Shown here: piece by piece, positions 1 through 9,329 of the stretch
Position numbering within the stretch: the stretch's first letter is position 1
Layout: each line of letters begins with the position of its first letter
NCBI GenBank assembly: GCA_015493525.1
Contig: WGCY01000003.1
Location: 1 to 49,890 of the forward strand
Reading direction: 5' to 3'
Length of the DNA: 49,890 bases
DNA from: Bacteroidales bacterium
GTDB taxonomy: Bacteria; Bacteroidota; Bacteroidia; Bacteroidales; F082
Made by a program: the position numbers and the translations under genes
The notes under the pieces: generated by a model
Databases searched by the model: none
What the model saw: only the letters and a program-made list of their open reading frames with translations
What the model was told of the DNA's origin: nothing

Positions 1-900
1 GGAGGCATCCCCGCTTACGGAGGGATAATTTGTTAAGCCCGAAGGAACAAGCACATCGTTTGTGCCGGCTGGTGTTCCCCCGTTCCAGTTCCCGGCCGTG
101 CCCCAGTCGGTGCCGGCTCCTCCGGTCCATTCGTGGGCCAGGGGGAGGTGGTCAGAAGATACATAATTCCAGGCCCTCCAGGTCGGAGTACCATAAAGAG
201 TAGCATTATATCCCTGCGTAGATTCAATGGTGTTTGTTCCCGAACCTTCGTTAAAATGAAATAAAGCTCCAGTATGACTATCAGGAGAATATTGATTATC
301 ATATATACTGGATGATAAATCAGCAACATTTTCAGCAACATTTTTGCATCGAAATTCATCAATGTATCCATTAAATAAATTCGTACCCTTTCCTCCTGCT
401 GTAGAACTTCCAAACTGACCTATATAAAGATGGTCATTTGTAGAAGGACCAGGCAAAGTATATCCGCTATAAGTTCCGGCATCTTTATTTATCCCATTAA
501 CATAGAAATGAATGTGTCCTGACTCACGTATAACTACTACATGCTGCCATGAACCGGTACTTACTGCAGAATTAACGGAATAATTTCTTTTCCAAGTTCC
601 AGAAACATCAACTCTAAACGCCAATTGTCCGTTTTTTCGTAAATAAAAATCCCAGTGGGAATAACGATTTGCTATTCTTTCATAATCCTTCCATGTCGAT
701 ATGTAAATCCATGCTTCAATTGTGTACTCAGATGCGCTATTCATTCTGTCCAATACAGAATTATCAATTCTATAAACATAATCATTTGACCCGTCAAAAT
801 CAAGATAATACCTGTTCTGCCCCTGCACATTGCCAAACAGAAGCAAAAGCCCGAGGGTAAAAACAACCCCTAACGTGTTAAAAAAGTATTTGTTTTTCAT
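1..900 (-). CDS. LamG-like secreted protein, 3' end outside the window
   Basis: The reading frame starts at the ATG complementary to 898-900 and stays open for 300 codons to the left edge, so the C-terminus is missing. Residues 1 to about 27 form a signal peptide (Lys-rich start, hydrophobic core, ending near NVQGQ). The next 210 residues look like a LamG/concanavalin-A-like lectin domain: YYLDFDGSNDYV, then YTIEAWIYIS, SWQHVVVIRESG, FYVNG and LFNGYIDEFR are the usual strands of this fold. After that comes a WTGGAGTDWGTAGNW segment typical of repeats in large Bacteroidota surface proteins. It probably binds or displays glycans at the surface and may end in a T9SS sorting domain, but that part cannot be seen. 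It is divergent from the next gene. The ligand is unknown. Confidence 0.8.
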   Translation of the reverse strand, partial: MKNKYFFNTLGVVFTLGLLLLFGNVQGQNRYYLDFDGSNDYVYRIDNSVLDRMNSASEYTIEAWIYISTWKDYERIANRYSHWDFYLRKNGQLAFRVDVSGTWKRNYSVNSAVSTGSWQHVVVIRESGHIHFYVNGINKDAGTYSGYTLPGPSTNDHLYIGQFGSSTAGGKGTNLFNGYIDEFRCKNVAENVADLSSSIYDNQYSPDSHTGALFHFNEGSGTNTIESTQGYNATLYGTPTWRAWNYVSSDHLPLAHEWTGGAGTDWGTAGNWNGGTPAGTNDVLVPSGLTNYPSVSGDAS

Positions 901-1156
901 AATCAGTAATTTTTGATGAATAACGTATTAATTTAATGATTTTTAATTTTAAAATCTTTGTCTTTTGTATGGGATGTTTTTATCCTTAATAACTTAAGAC
1001 GCAAAAAGCCGGATTTTCCCCTAATGAATAAGTAAAAAATAAAAACTTAAGGTGTACTGGCCCGGTTTGCCAAAGTTTTGAAAATCTTTTTCCGGGGTAG
1101 GGGCATTTGTGGAAAACAACGTCTATACATGTGTTAAACCTTAAAATCTTATTTCT
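901..1156. promoter_or_regulatory. Divergent intergenic region
   Basis: This AT-rich gap separates the leftward LamG gene from the rightward duplicated surface-protein gene and must hold both promoters. I see no perfect TAnnTTTG box correctly placed for either gene. An AATCTTTG near 953-960 has one mismatch and faces right. No ORF, tRNA or hairpin terminator is apparent. Confidence 0.35.
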
Positions 1157-3265
1157 ATGAAAAAATTTTACAGTATAATTTTCATGGCCGTGTTAATGGC
1201 CGTATCGCAATGGGGCTATGCCATGTCCGTATTGCTGGTAAACGACAATAATGTATCTCCCGACAGGGTACAGGTGATTGAAAAAGCCATTCAGGCTGCC
1301 GGATATTCCTACACGCTTTATGATGTGGCGAAACAGGGGCAAGGGCCTTCCTATGATTTTATGAAGGCTTTTAGCCTTGTTATTTGGTACACGGGCAACG
1401 ACAGGGTTGCTACGGCTTTTTGGAATGGCAATGATACGGACAATGAAGCTGTCAAGTCCTACGTTGATGGCGGCGGCATGTTATGGGTCCAGGGCCTGGA
1501 TTTTATGCGTGACAGATATCCCGGGGGGGATACTACTTTTGTCTCCGGCAGTTTTCCTTATGACTACCTTGGCATTAAAGAATATTATGGCGATTCTAAA
1601 ATTGATGATGGAACCTATTCTACCGGTGTCCCCGAACTGGATGTGGTCAGCGGCAACGGTATTTTTACGTTGAGCCCGATTACCTGGGTATATTCAACCA
1701 TGTGGTATGCGGATGCCTGGGTACCCACGGACAGTGCAAAAGCTGTTTATCAGATGGGGCCGAAAGATTATGATTTGTCGGCTTACTACACCGTGATTTA
1801 CAATGAAAAAGGTACCGGCAAAGTATTGTCCTGCGGTTTTGAAACGGCCCGCATGGATACACTGGATACGCCTGATATGACCATGACTTTTATGAAACAG
1901 GGCCTGGACTATTTTAGCCAGTTTGCTGCTACACAAGTACTTGTTGACAGCGTTAAAATTGAAACCCCCAATGGTGTAAAAACTATTGACAAACCGAAAG
2001 GAACATTGCAATTGTCAGCTGTTGTAAAACCTGATGATGCAACAAACAAGACCATCCTCTGGCAGATAATTTCCGGAACGGCTTCTGCTACCATTAGCCA
2101 GGACGGTTTGTTAAGTGCTACCGGAACCCCTTCGGGCGATGGCACTTTATGGGTAAAGGCCTCGGCAGTAGATGGCAGTGGAAAAGCCGATTCGGTGGAG
2201 ATTACGATTACCAACCAGGTGGACCCGAATGCTTATTATGTACTTTTGGTCAATGACGATAACAACTCCTATGGTGGTGGTACCACACGGTACCGGGTAG
2301 TGGATACGGCCATTACACATGCCGGGTATCCGGTGGATGTGTTCAATACGGTAACCCAGACCGGTTCGCCCTCTTATGATTTGATGAAGCGGTTCAAATT
2401 TGTGGTTTGGTACACCGGAAATGACGGAGCCAACCAAAAACTTTGGGATCCCAATGACAGCACCCGTTTTAATCCCGATTTGGTGAAATATATTGACAAT
2501 GGCGGTGTTGTGTGGGTACAGGGCCTTGACTTTTTGTATGATGCTTTCGGAAACAAATACAGGGAGGTACTGAACAATGGCGATTCCTGCATTGCCCAAT
2601 TTAAAAGTGGTGATTTCATGTATGATTATGCCGGAATTGAAGCCTATGTGGCGCAAAGCCATCGCAACGACAACAAAACCGGAGTAGCTGAACTGGATGC
2701 CGTTGCCAGGAATGGCATTTGCACACTTTCGCCCATGAAATGGCATTATTCCACTATGTGGAATGTGGATGCCCTGACTATTACAAACGATGCACAGGGA
2801 ATTTATACCATGGGGCCTTCCGGTTATGTATTTAGTCAATATTATGCCATGTTGGCTCATGTTGTGGGGCAGGGGCATGTGATCAGTTCTACTTTTGAAA
2901 CTGCCCGCCTTGACTCGCAGGACAATACGGATGAACTGTTTAAAGAAGTGCTGGATTATTACAAAAACAATGTAAACAGTGTGAAAAATCATGCCGCAGA
3001 GGACATTAACAACCGGGTTTATCCCAATCCGGTCCGTAACATGGGGCATATTGCCTATACACTGAAAAAAGGTTCGGAGGTGTCTGTCAGGATGGTCGAC
3101 ATTACCGGAAAAACAGTCTTTAACAAAAAAATGGGTTTTCAGCCTGCAGGGCAACACAATGTTACATTCTCGGTGCAGAACATGAACCTGGACAATGGCA
3201 TCTATCTCTATACTATTTCAACATCGGGTGATGCCCACACAGGTAAAATTATTGTAAATAAATAG
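1157..3265 (+). CDS. T9SS-exported protein with two copies of a GATase/ThuA-like domain around an Ig-like domain
   Basis: The 702-residue product starts with a signal peptide (about 1-22). Two homologous blocks of roughly 235-260 residues follow (about 24-257 and 361-620). Both contain LLVNDxN, YDxMKxFxxVxWYTGND, GGxxWVQGLDF, GxFxYDYxGI, a G-hydrophobic-TLSP motif, a YSTMW motif, and ETARxD near the end. Between them (about 265-357) lies a BIG2-type Ig-like domain. The last 70 residues, from YPNPVRN to KIIVNK, form a T9SS type A sorting domain, so the protein is probably exported by T9SS and anchored or released at the cell surface. The paired blocks look like an alpha/beta ThuA or class I amidotransferase-like fold, but I see no Cys nucleophile, so catalysis is doubtful. 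No defined function is recognised. Confidence 0.75.
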   Translation: MKKFYSIIFMAVLMAVSQWGYAMSVLLVNDNNVSPDRVQVIEKAIQAAGYSYTLYDVAKQGQGPSYDFMKAFSLVIWYTGNDRVATAFWNGNDTDNEAVKSYVDGGGMLWVQGLDFMRDRYPGGDTTFVSGSFPYDYLGIKEYYGDSKIDDGTYSTGVPELDVVSGNGIFTLSPITWVYSTMWYADAWVPTDSAKAVYQMGPKDYDLSAYYTVIYNEKGTGKVLSCGFETARMDTLDTPDMTMTFMKQGLDYFSQFAATQVLVDSVKIETPNGVKTIDKPKGTLQLSAVVKPDDATNKTILWQIISGTASATISQDGLLSATGTPSGDGTLWVKASAVDGSGKADSVEITITNQVDPNAYYVLLVNDDNNSYGGGTTRYRVVDTAITHAGYPVDVFNTVTQTGSPSYDLMKRFKFVVWYTGNDGANQKLWDPNDSTRFNPDLVKYIDNGGVVWVQGLDFLYDAFGNKYREVLNNGDSCIAQFKSGDFMYDYAGIEAYVAQSHRNDNKTGVAELDAVARNGICTLSPMKWHYSTMWNVDALTITNDAQGIYTMGPSGYVFSQYYAMLAHVVGQGHVISSTFETARLDSQDNTDELFKEVLDYYKNNVNSVKNHAAEDINNRVYPNPVRNMGHIAYTLKKGSEVSVRMVDITGKTVFNKKMGFQPAGQHNVTFSVQNMNLDNGIYLYTISTSGDAHTGKIIVNK

Positions 3266-3394
3266 GTTATTATTTTGAATGGCCCGGAGAAGATACCATG
3301 GAAGAAAGTAGATTGTTGAACCGGAACAGGTTGTTTCTTCCAAAGGTATTTTCTCTGGTTTTTTTGTAGCAGAATTAAAAAAGCAGGGGTGGAT

Positions 3395-5020
3395 ATGAGA
3401 AAAGGATTTGTTTTATTGGTTGCCGCGTTATTGTTTTGTTCGATGGCCGGGTTTGCCCAGCATTCCCAAACCGTGGAAAGAATGAAAATCAAGGCTACAG
3501 CAGAAACGTTTATCAGGCAATATGCCCCTGGTACCCGATGGGCTGTCAGTAAGGTTGAAAAACAAGATTTGTCAGAAGGGGTCTCTGTTTATCTGGTTCG
3601 TTTAAACCCTTCGGGCTTCGTGGTCGTTTCCCCGGCTTCTGAATATCCCGTTTTGGCTTTTTCCTTTAAAAATAATTTTGGGGACCGGATGGATGAACGT
3701 TCTTTTATTTTTCCCCTGCTCCATGAGATTTATTCTCACAAGCCAACGCCTGTTCGTACCAAGGAAACAGGTGCGGTAAAAACCTGGGGGCCTTATGTGC
3801 ATACCATGTGGGGGCAGGTCAACTGTTACGACCAGAATTCCAACCTTATTAATGTTACCAATTATTATACACCACAACATTATGCGGCAGGATGTGTGGC
3901 AATCTCCATGAGTACCTTACTGCACTATTATCGCTGGCCGCTTGTGGGCACGGGTTCTTATTCGTACACTGACAGCCGGGGCAGCAGTACCGGGACTTAT
4001 TCTTCTACGTTTAGCAACATACATTTTAAATGGAGTGAAATGCTGGACAGATACCGGTACAAAAGGTCTTCTACTGCTCAGAGAAAGGCTGCCGGTGAAC
4101 TGGCTTTTCAGGTGGCTATTTCGTTGTCGATGAATTTTGAGCCCACCGGTTCCACTTCAAATGTAAACAGGATTCCGAGAGCAGGAAAGAACTATTTCCG
4201 GTTTGATGGTGTGGAAAAATCGCCTTCCTCAAAATCGTTTTGGGATATGCTTGACTTTAATATGGCCCATCGGATTCCGGCTATTTTTGCCATTAAAAAT
4301 GACAAAGGCGGTGGGCATTCCATTGTTTGCGATGGATTGAAAATTGATGAAAACAATGTATATTATTACCATCTGAATATGGGCTGGTGGGGTTCGTCCA
4401 ACGGTTGGTACCGGATTAGGGACAGTTGGGATGCCGGTGGCTACAATGCCATTACTGACGGCATCTTTTATTTTCTTCCCATACCACAACTGTTGATACC
4501 CCATGTTGGTGAAGGACAGAAAAAGGTTTCTGTTGTGTGGCATTATCCTGTAAATGCGAATGCCCAGGCTTTTGAGCTGCAGCAGAAAATTGGCAGTGGC
4601 AGTTGGAAAACACTTTGCGATACCATAACGGACACGCTTTATGAAGTGAACGTCAGGCGTGGCGTAAACCAATATTTCAGGGTGAGGGCCAAAGTGGCTG
4701 GCCGATGGCCTTACGATGATTGGTCTAATTCTGTAAAAGTTACACTTGATGTTACGGGAATACCCGATAATTTCGGACAAGGAAACTTCGTCCTTGCACC
4801 CAACCCCGCTTCCGAAAAATTAAATATCAAATTTGGAAAATTTATCCCCTCAAAAATGATGGTCTTTGATATTTACGGACGGCAGGTACTGCGTGTGGAC
4901 GATGTGCCGGAAGGCCCCGGCTTTTATCTGAATATTTCAACTTTGCCCGATGGCTATTACTTTCTTCGCCTCATGGATAAAGCAAAACACTTGAAAATAT
5001 TAAAATTTATTAAAGATTAA
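3395..5020 (+). CDS. C10 family cysteine protease (streptopain type) with T9SS sorting domain
   Basis: This is probably a secreted papain-fold protease of family C10. A signal peptide (MRKGF to GFAQ) is followed by a Spi/C10 propeptide-like domain (motif GFVVVSPASEYPVLAFSF) and the catalytic domain. The nucleophile lies in GCVAISMSTLLHYYRWP, and the partner histidine in GGGHSIVCDG. An FN3-like segment follows, then a T9SS C-terminal domain (LAPNPASEKL to KFIKD). I chose the ATG at 3395 over the in-frame GTG at 3389 because an AGGGG Shine-Dalgarno at 3385-3389 sits five bases before the ATG and would overlap the GTG. The FecR gene starts four bases after its stop codon, so protease and regulator are likely in one transcript. 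Confidence 0.88.
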   Translation: MRKGFVLLVAALLFCSMAGFAQHSQTVERMKIKATAETFIRQYAPGTRWAVSKVEKQDLSEGVSVYLVRLNPSGFVVVSPASEYPVLAFSFKNNFGDRMDERSFIFPLLHEIYSHKPTPVRTKETGAVKTWGPYVHTMWGQVNCYDQNSNLINVTNYYTPQHYAAGCVAISMSTLLHYYRWPLVGTGSYSYTDSRGSSTGTYSSTFSNIHFKWSEMLDRYRYKRSSTAQRKAAGELAFQVAISLSMNFEPTGSTSNVNRIPRAGKNYFRFDGVEKSPSSKSFWDMLDFNMAHRIPAIFAIKNDKGGGHSIVCDGLKIDENNVYYYHLNMGWWGSSNGWYRIRDSWDAGGYNAITDGIFYFLPIPQLLIPHVGEGQKKVSVVWHYPVNANAQAFELQQKIGSGSWKTLCDTITDTLYEVNVRRGVNQYFRVRAKVAGRWPYDDWSNSVKVTLDVTGIPDNFGQGNFVLAPNPASEKLNIKFGKFIPSKMMVFDIYGRQVLRVDDVPEGPGFYLNISTLPDGYYFLRLMDKAKHLKILKFIKD

Positions 5021-5023
5021 CCT

Positions 5024-5923
5024 ATGCCTGATAAGATTGAAAATTTGTTGGCCAAATCTTTTGCCAAAGAGGCTTCCGCCGGGGAGCAGGCTTTGGTAAA
5101 CAGGTGGCAAAAGGAGCATCCCGAAGAATATGAGAGCTACAGGAAAGCCTATTTCGCTGACTTTTTTGAAACGAAAACTTTCCGCAGGCCTTTTGAGGGG
5201 TTGGCCCCAAAAGAGAGGAAACTTTCCATCCGGGTGTTGGTTAAGATGGCCGCTGTTTTTGCAGGTCTGATGGTGGTGGGTGCTGCGCTCTATTTTTATT
5301 CGCAGTCCTTGAATGTACGTTATGTAAATACAACGGCTTACGTACAGCACATAGTTTTGCCCGATGGCTCGGAGGCCTATCTTGACAAACAGGCTTCCCT
5401 CCGGTACAAAAAGAGTTTCCTGGGAAATTTCAGCCGCCGGGTGGCCATGTCGGGCCGCGTATTTTTTCATATTTTCAGGGATACTTCTCATCCGTTTACG
5501 GTGGATGCAGGCATCCTGAAAGTGAAAGTGCTGGGAACCCGTTTTACGGTAAACCGGATGGCGACAAAAACACAGGTGGTGCTGACCCATGGAAAAGTTA
5601 TGGTCAGCTCCGGGAGAATTACGCCGCCGGTTATCCTGCAAAAAACGGGAGACCAGGTTATTATCCGGAACAATGGTACGAAAAAGGAAAACAATGTTAA
5701 GGCCTCTTTGTATGCTTCCTGGATGAACAAAAAAATCTATCTGAATGAGTGTACCGTGAAAGAGGTGGTCGATATGCTCAACGATAGTTATAACCTGAAA
5801 GTTACCATTAAGAATCCTGAATTTTTGTCCGAAAAGCTATACGGCTCAGCACCTTCCGATGATCCGAAGCTTATCGTGGAGGCTTTGTCCCAAATTCTTC
5901 ATACGGAAATAAAATCAGAATAA
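5024..5923 (+). CDS. FecR family anti-sigma factor
   Basis: This inner-membrane anti-sigma regulator of 299 residues has a short cytoplasmic N-terminal region (about 1-70) that would bind an ECF sigma factor. One membrane segment follows (about 73-93, MAAVFAGLMVVGAALYF). A FecR domain (about 105-200) holds VLPDGSEAYLDKQASLRY and the FTVDAGILKVKVLGTRF block. The C-terminus (about 235-299, IYLNECTVKEVVDMLNDSYNLKV) is a DUF4974-type domain that receives the signal from SusC's STN domain. It sits between the C10 protease and SusC. The usual partner sigma gene is not upstream; the only candidate here is the convergent ECF gene at 13.3-13.9 kb. Confidence 0.9.
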   Translation: MPDKIENLLAKSFAKEASAGEQALVNRWQKEHPEEYESYRKAYFADFFETKTFRRPFEGLAPKERKLSIRVLVKMAAVFAGLMVVGAALYFYSQSLNVRYVNTTAYVQHIVLPDGSEAYLDKQASLRYKKSFLGNFSRRVAMSGRVFFHIFRDTSHPFTVDAGILKVKVLGTRFTVNRMATKTQVVLTHGKVMVSSGRITPPVILQKTGDQVIIRNNGTKKENNVKASLYASWMNKKIYLNECTVKEVVDMLNDSYNLKVTIKNPEFLSEKLYGSAPSDDPKLIVEALSQILHTEIKSE

Positions 5924-5949
5924 TTGTTTAAAATTATAATTTAAGTTTT

Positions 5950-8900
5950 ATGAGAAATAAATTCTTTACAAATGCAGGAGGAATCTTTGTGTCTCTGTTG
6001 CTGTTATTTGCATTTATTACCCCAAAAACGGCACTGGCGGGGAACCAGATAAAAACAAATGCTTCTACTCTTGAGAACATAGTGCAGTCTCTTGAAGAGC
6101 AGTACGATGTTTCCATTACCGTAGATGTTTCGGCAACAAAAGAGGTAATTACACAATCCGCCGGAAACATACTGAAAAGTAAAAGCATTGCTCAGGCACT
6201 TGACAAGCTGGTAAGCGGGACGAATTTAAAGTACAAAAAACTTCGCTCCGATTATTTTGTTATCAGCATAGACAGGAAACAACGAAACGGGGCAGCGGCT
6301 GATACGTTGAAACGGGACCAGAAAAAGCCGTCCCGGGTTATTTCGGGAACAGTAAGTTTTAAATCCGATGGCTCTCCGATAGTGGGGGCCAACGTTGTTA
6401 TTGTGGGCACGAACAGGGGCACGACCACTGACCTTAACGGGCATTACAAAATAGATGTCGGCAGCCAGGACCATCAGCTTGCTTTTTCTTATATCGGGAT
6501 GCAAACCGTAAAAATTAATATTGAAAGAAAAAATAAAGTAGATGTTGCTTTACGCGAAGATACATATGGCCTAAACGAAGTAATTGTGGCCGGTGTTGCG
6601 GCTAAGACACCGAGGAAAGACCTGACAATTAGCGTAACCAAAGTCGGGGACAAGGAATTGAACACCTCTCCATCGCCTTCGGTAGTACAATCGCTGGAAG
6701 GAAAAGTTGCCGGCGTTACTGTGGTACAGGCCAATGGACTGCCCGGCAGCGGGGCAGCCATCCGTTTGCGTGGTTCCACCTCGCTCAACGGGAACCAGGC
6801 ACCACTGATTGTTATGGATGGAAATATCCTGAATACAAACCTGGCCGATATCAATGTGGAAGATGTTGCTTCTGTGGAGGTGGTGAAAGGGGCTGCTGCT
6901 TCGGCTTTGTACGGCTCACGCGCCGGAAACGGGGTGTTGGTCATTACAACAAAACGGGGAAAGAACCAGGTGGGCCATACACGTGTCCATGTGCGTAGCG
7001 AATGGGGCATGCAGGAGATTCCGCATTACATCGATCAGGCAACGCACCATCCTTATCAACTGGCAGACGACTGGCAGAATTATCCCGATTTTACCAAATA
7101 CAAAGGGGTAACTTACGATAGCCTGGGCGATGTAATTCATGGCAGCCGCAGGGTAACGGATTCGGGATTTGCCGACCAGCCTTATGCACGCCTTATTAAC
7201 CAGCAAAAAGAGTTTTATAAAAAAGGGTTTTATTCCAATAATTATGTCTCCGTATCCGGAAATCAAAAGAAAACCAATTTTCTTCTGTCCTATGAACGCA
7301 ACAAACAAAGCGGGATTATCTTTTCCACGGGAGGCTATACCCGAAATAATTTACGGGTCAACCTGGACCATCACCTGTTGAAAAACCTCAAAATTTCCAC
7401 TTCTAACCTGTTTATTTACACAATATCCAATAATCCGGGGTCTTACAAGTCGTTCAATGATTTGTTGTTTGTTTCACCCGATGTGGATTTGACCGCAAAA
7501 AATGCCGATGGCACACCCTACAAAATTATTCCTGACCCGTGGAGTGTGGCCGAAAACCCGCTTTATCCGCTTTATTATCGCGAAAAGACCTCAAAAAGGG
7601 TGAGCCTGATAGGAAATGTGATTGGTACCTGGTATGCTTTGCCCTGGATGTCGGCCAACGTAAAATATACTTATGAATACCGGAATAAATATTGGAACAC
7701 CTATACGCCAAAAGGCTATCTCGCCTCAGGCGGACAGTTTATCAATGGTTCTCTTTACAAACAAACCTATCAGGAGTTTAACCAGGATTTCCAGTTTACG
7801 GTAAACATGAACAAGAAGTTCAGGGACCTTGTGGGGAAGCTGAAACTGAGCTATTTATATGAAAACTCCGCTTACAATAACTATTCTGTTTTTGCACAGG
7901 ATTTTATTGTGGCCGGTGTCCCCCAGCTAAACAATACCGATCCCACCAAATCGCAGCTGAATTCTTATGAAGGCAAAATCGTGGCCATTAACTATTTCGG
8001 TATTCTTGATCTCGCCTGGAAAGACCGCTACCTTTTCTCCGGATTGTTTCGTATGGATGGATCTTCCCTGTTTGGTGCCAACAAACGCTGGAACCCGTAC
8101 TATCGTTTGTCTGTGGGGTACAGGATTTCTAAAGATGTGCACATTCCGGGTATTGATGAGCTAAAAATAAGGGCTTCTTACGGTACCTCCGGCCAGCGTC
8201 CAGGATTTTCGTACCAGTATGAAACCTGGAATATTAACAATGGTATCCTTAAAAAATCCACCCTGGGAAATAAAGATTTGAAACCTTCGGAAACGGCTGA
8301 GCTTGAATTCGGGCTGAATGTCGATTTTCTGAAAATGTTTTCTTTTGAAGCCACCTATTCCACTTCCACCACACGCGATGCCTTTGCTTTGGCCCCTTTG
8401 CCTTCGCATCTGGGATATCCTGCACAGTGGAAAAATGTGGGCACGCTCGCTTCTTCTTCGGTAGAAGCCAGCCTGAACAGCCGGTTCTTCAACAAGAATA
8501 ATTTTGGCTGGAGCATGAACCTGACTTTTAGCCGTATCCGGCAAAAAGTTACCCAGCTCTCTATTCCCGAATACAATACGGGCCCGCGAAATGCATTCCT
8601 GATCAAATCGGGGGAGACCTTTGGCATAATGTATGGCTACTCATGGGTGCGCAGCCTCGATGTTATGGCCAACCAGCTGCCTGCCGGCCGTTCTATTGAC
8701 GATTACACCGTCAATTCGGATGGCTATGTTATTTTGAAAGGTACCGAAGGGACTAAAGCAGAACGGGCCATAAAACTGGATACCGATGGGGATGGCCTTC
8801 CCAATAAGGTGGCCATTGGTGATGGAAACCCTGATTTCCTCATGTCCATGTCAAACACCTTCCGCTTGTGGGATTTTACTGTTTATTTCTTGTTTTCATG

Positions 8901-9318
8901 GAAAAATGGCGGAGATATTTACAACTACACACGCCAATATACTTTCCGCGACAACAGGGCCATGGTCATTGATCAATCGGGCAAAGCACCGGGTACAAAA
9001 AAAGCCATTAACTACTACCAGACATTTTATGATGGAACAGGGATAAACTCCTATTTTGTGGAGGATGGCTCTTTTCTGAAAATGCGCGAACTATCCGTTT
9101 TTTATAAGATAAACCACGGGAAGCTGAAAAAAGCCCATCTGGGATTTTTACATGACTTCAGTATTGGCCTGCGTGCAAAAAATCTTTTCACGCTGACAAA
9201 ATACAAGGGATATGACCCGGAAGTGGCTTCCGGCGGCGACCTTACCAATTATCCTTTCGATAATTTCGGATATCCTAACTATCGTGTGATTACCGGTTCC
9301 GTTTCATTTACATTCTAA
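5950..9318 (+). CDS. SusC/RagA-type TonB-linked outer-membrane transporter with STN signalling domain
   Basis: The 1122-residue product is a TonB-dependent importer that pairs with the next gene. It has a signal peptide (about 1-30), an STN domain (about 33-105, TLENIVQSLEEQYDVSITVD), a CarboxypepD_reg-like domain (about 128-203, ISGTVSFKSDGSPIVGANV), a plug domain (about 225-335, with IRLRGSTSLNGNQAPLIVMDG and GAAASALYGSRAGNGVLVITTK), and a beta-barrel ending in an aromatic beta-signal (SVSFTF). The STN domain, absent from many SusC proteins, links import to FecR and sigma signalling. The gene begins 26 bases after fecR. Neighbouring peptidases suggest a peptide or amide substrate rather than a glycan; this is inferred from context only. 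Confidence 0.93.
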   Translation: MRNKFFTNAGGIFVSLLLLFAFITPKTALAGNQIKTNASTLENIVQSLEEQYDVSITVDVSATKEVITQSAGNILKSKSIAQALDKLVSGTNLKYKKLRSDYFVISIDRKQRNGAAADTLKRDQKKPSRVISGTVSFKSDGSPIVGANVVIVGTNRGTTTDLNGHYKIDVGSQDHQLAFSYIGMQTVKINIERKNKVDVALREDTYGLNEVIVAGVAAKTPRKDLTISVTKVGDKELNTSPSPSVVQSLEGKVAGVTVVQANGLPGSGAAIRLRGSTSLNGNQAPLIVMDGNILNTNLADINVEDVASVEVVKGAAASALYGSRAGNGVLVITTKRGKNQVGHTRVHVRSEWGMQEIPHYIDQATHHPYQLADDWQNYPDFTKYKGVTYDSLGDVIHGSRRVTDSGFADQPYARLINQQKEFYKKGFYSNNYVSVSGNQKKTNFLLSYERNKQSGIIFSTGGYTRNNLRVNLDHHLLKNLKISTSNLFIYTISNNPGSYKSFNDLLFVSPDVDLTAKNADGTPYKIIPDPWSVAENPLYPLYYREKTSKRVSLIGNVIGTWYALPWMSANVKYTYEYRNKYWNTYTPKGYLASGGQFINGSLYKQTYQEFNQDFQFTVNMNKKFRDLVGKLKLSYLYENSAYNNYSVFAQDFIVAGVPQLNNTDPTKSQLNSYEGKIVAINYFGILDLAWKDRYLFSGLFRMDGSSLFGANKRWNPYYRLSVGYRISKDVHIPGIDELKIRASYGTSGQRPGFSYQYETWNINNGILKKSTLGNKDLKPSETAELEFGLNVDFLKMFSFEATYSTSTTRDAFALAPLPSHLGYPAQWKNVGTLASSSVEASLNSRFFNKNNFGWSMNLTFSRIRQKVTQLSIPEYNTGPRNAFLIKSGETFGIMYGYSWVRSLDVMANQLPAGRSIDDYTVNSDGYVILKGTEGTKAERAIKLDTDGDGLPNKVAIGDGNPDFLMSMSNTFRLWDFTVYFLFSWKNGGDIYNYTRQYTFRDNRAMVIDQSGKAPGTKKAINYYQTFYDGTGINSYFVEDGSFLKMRELSVFYKINHGKLKKAHLGFLHDFSIGLRAKNLFTLTKYKGYDPEVASGGDLTNYPFDNFGYPNYRVITGSVSFTF

Positions 9319-9329
9319 AAAAATTTATC

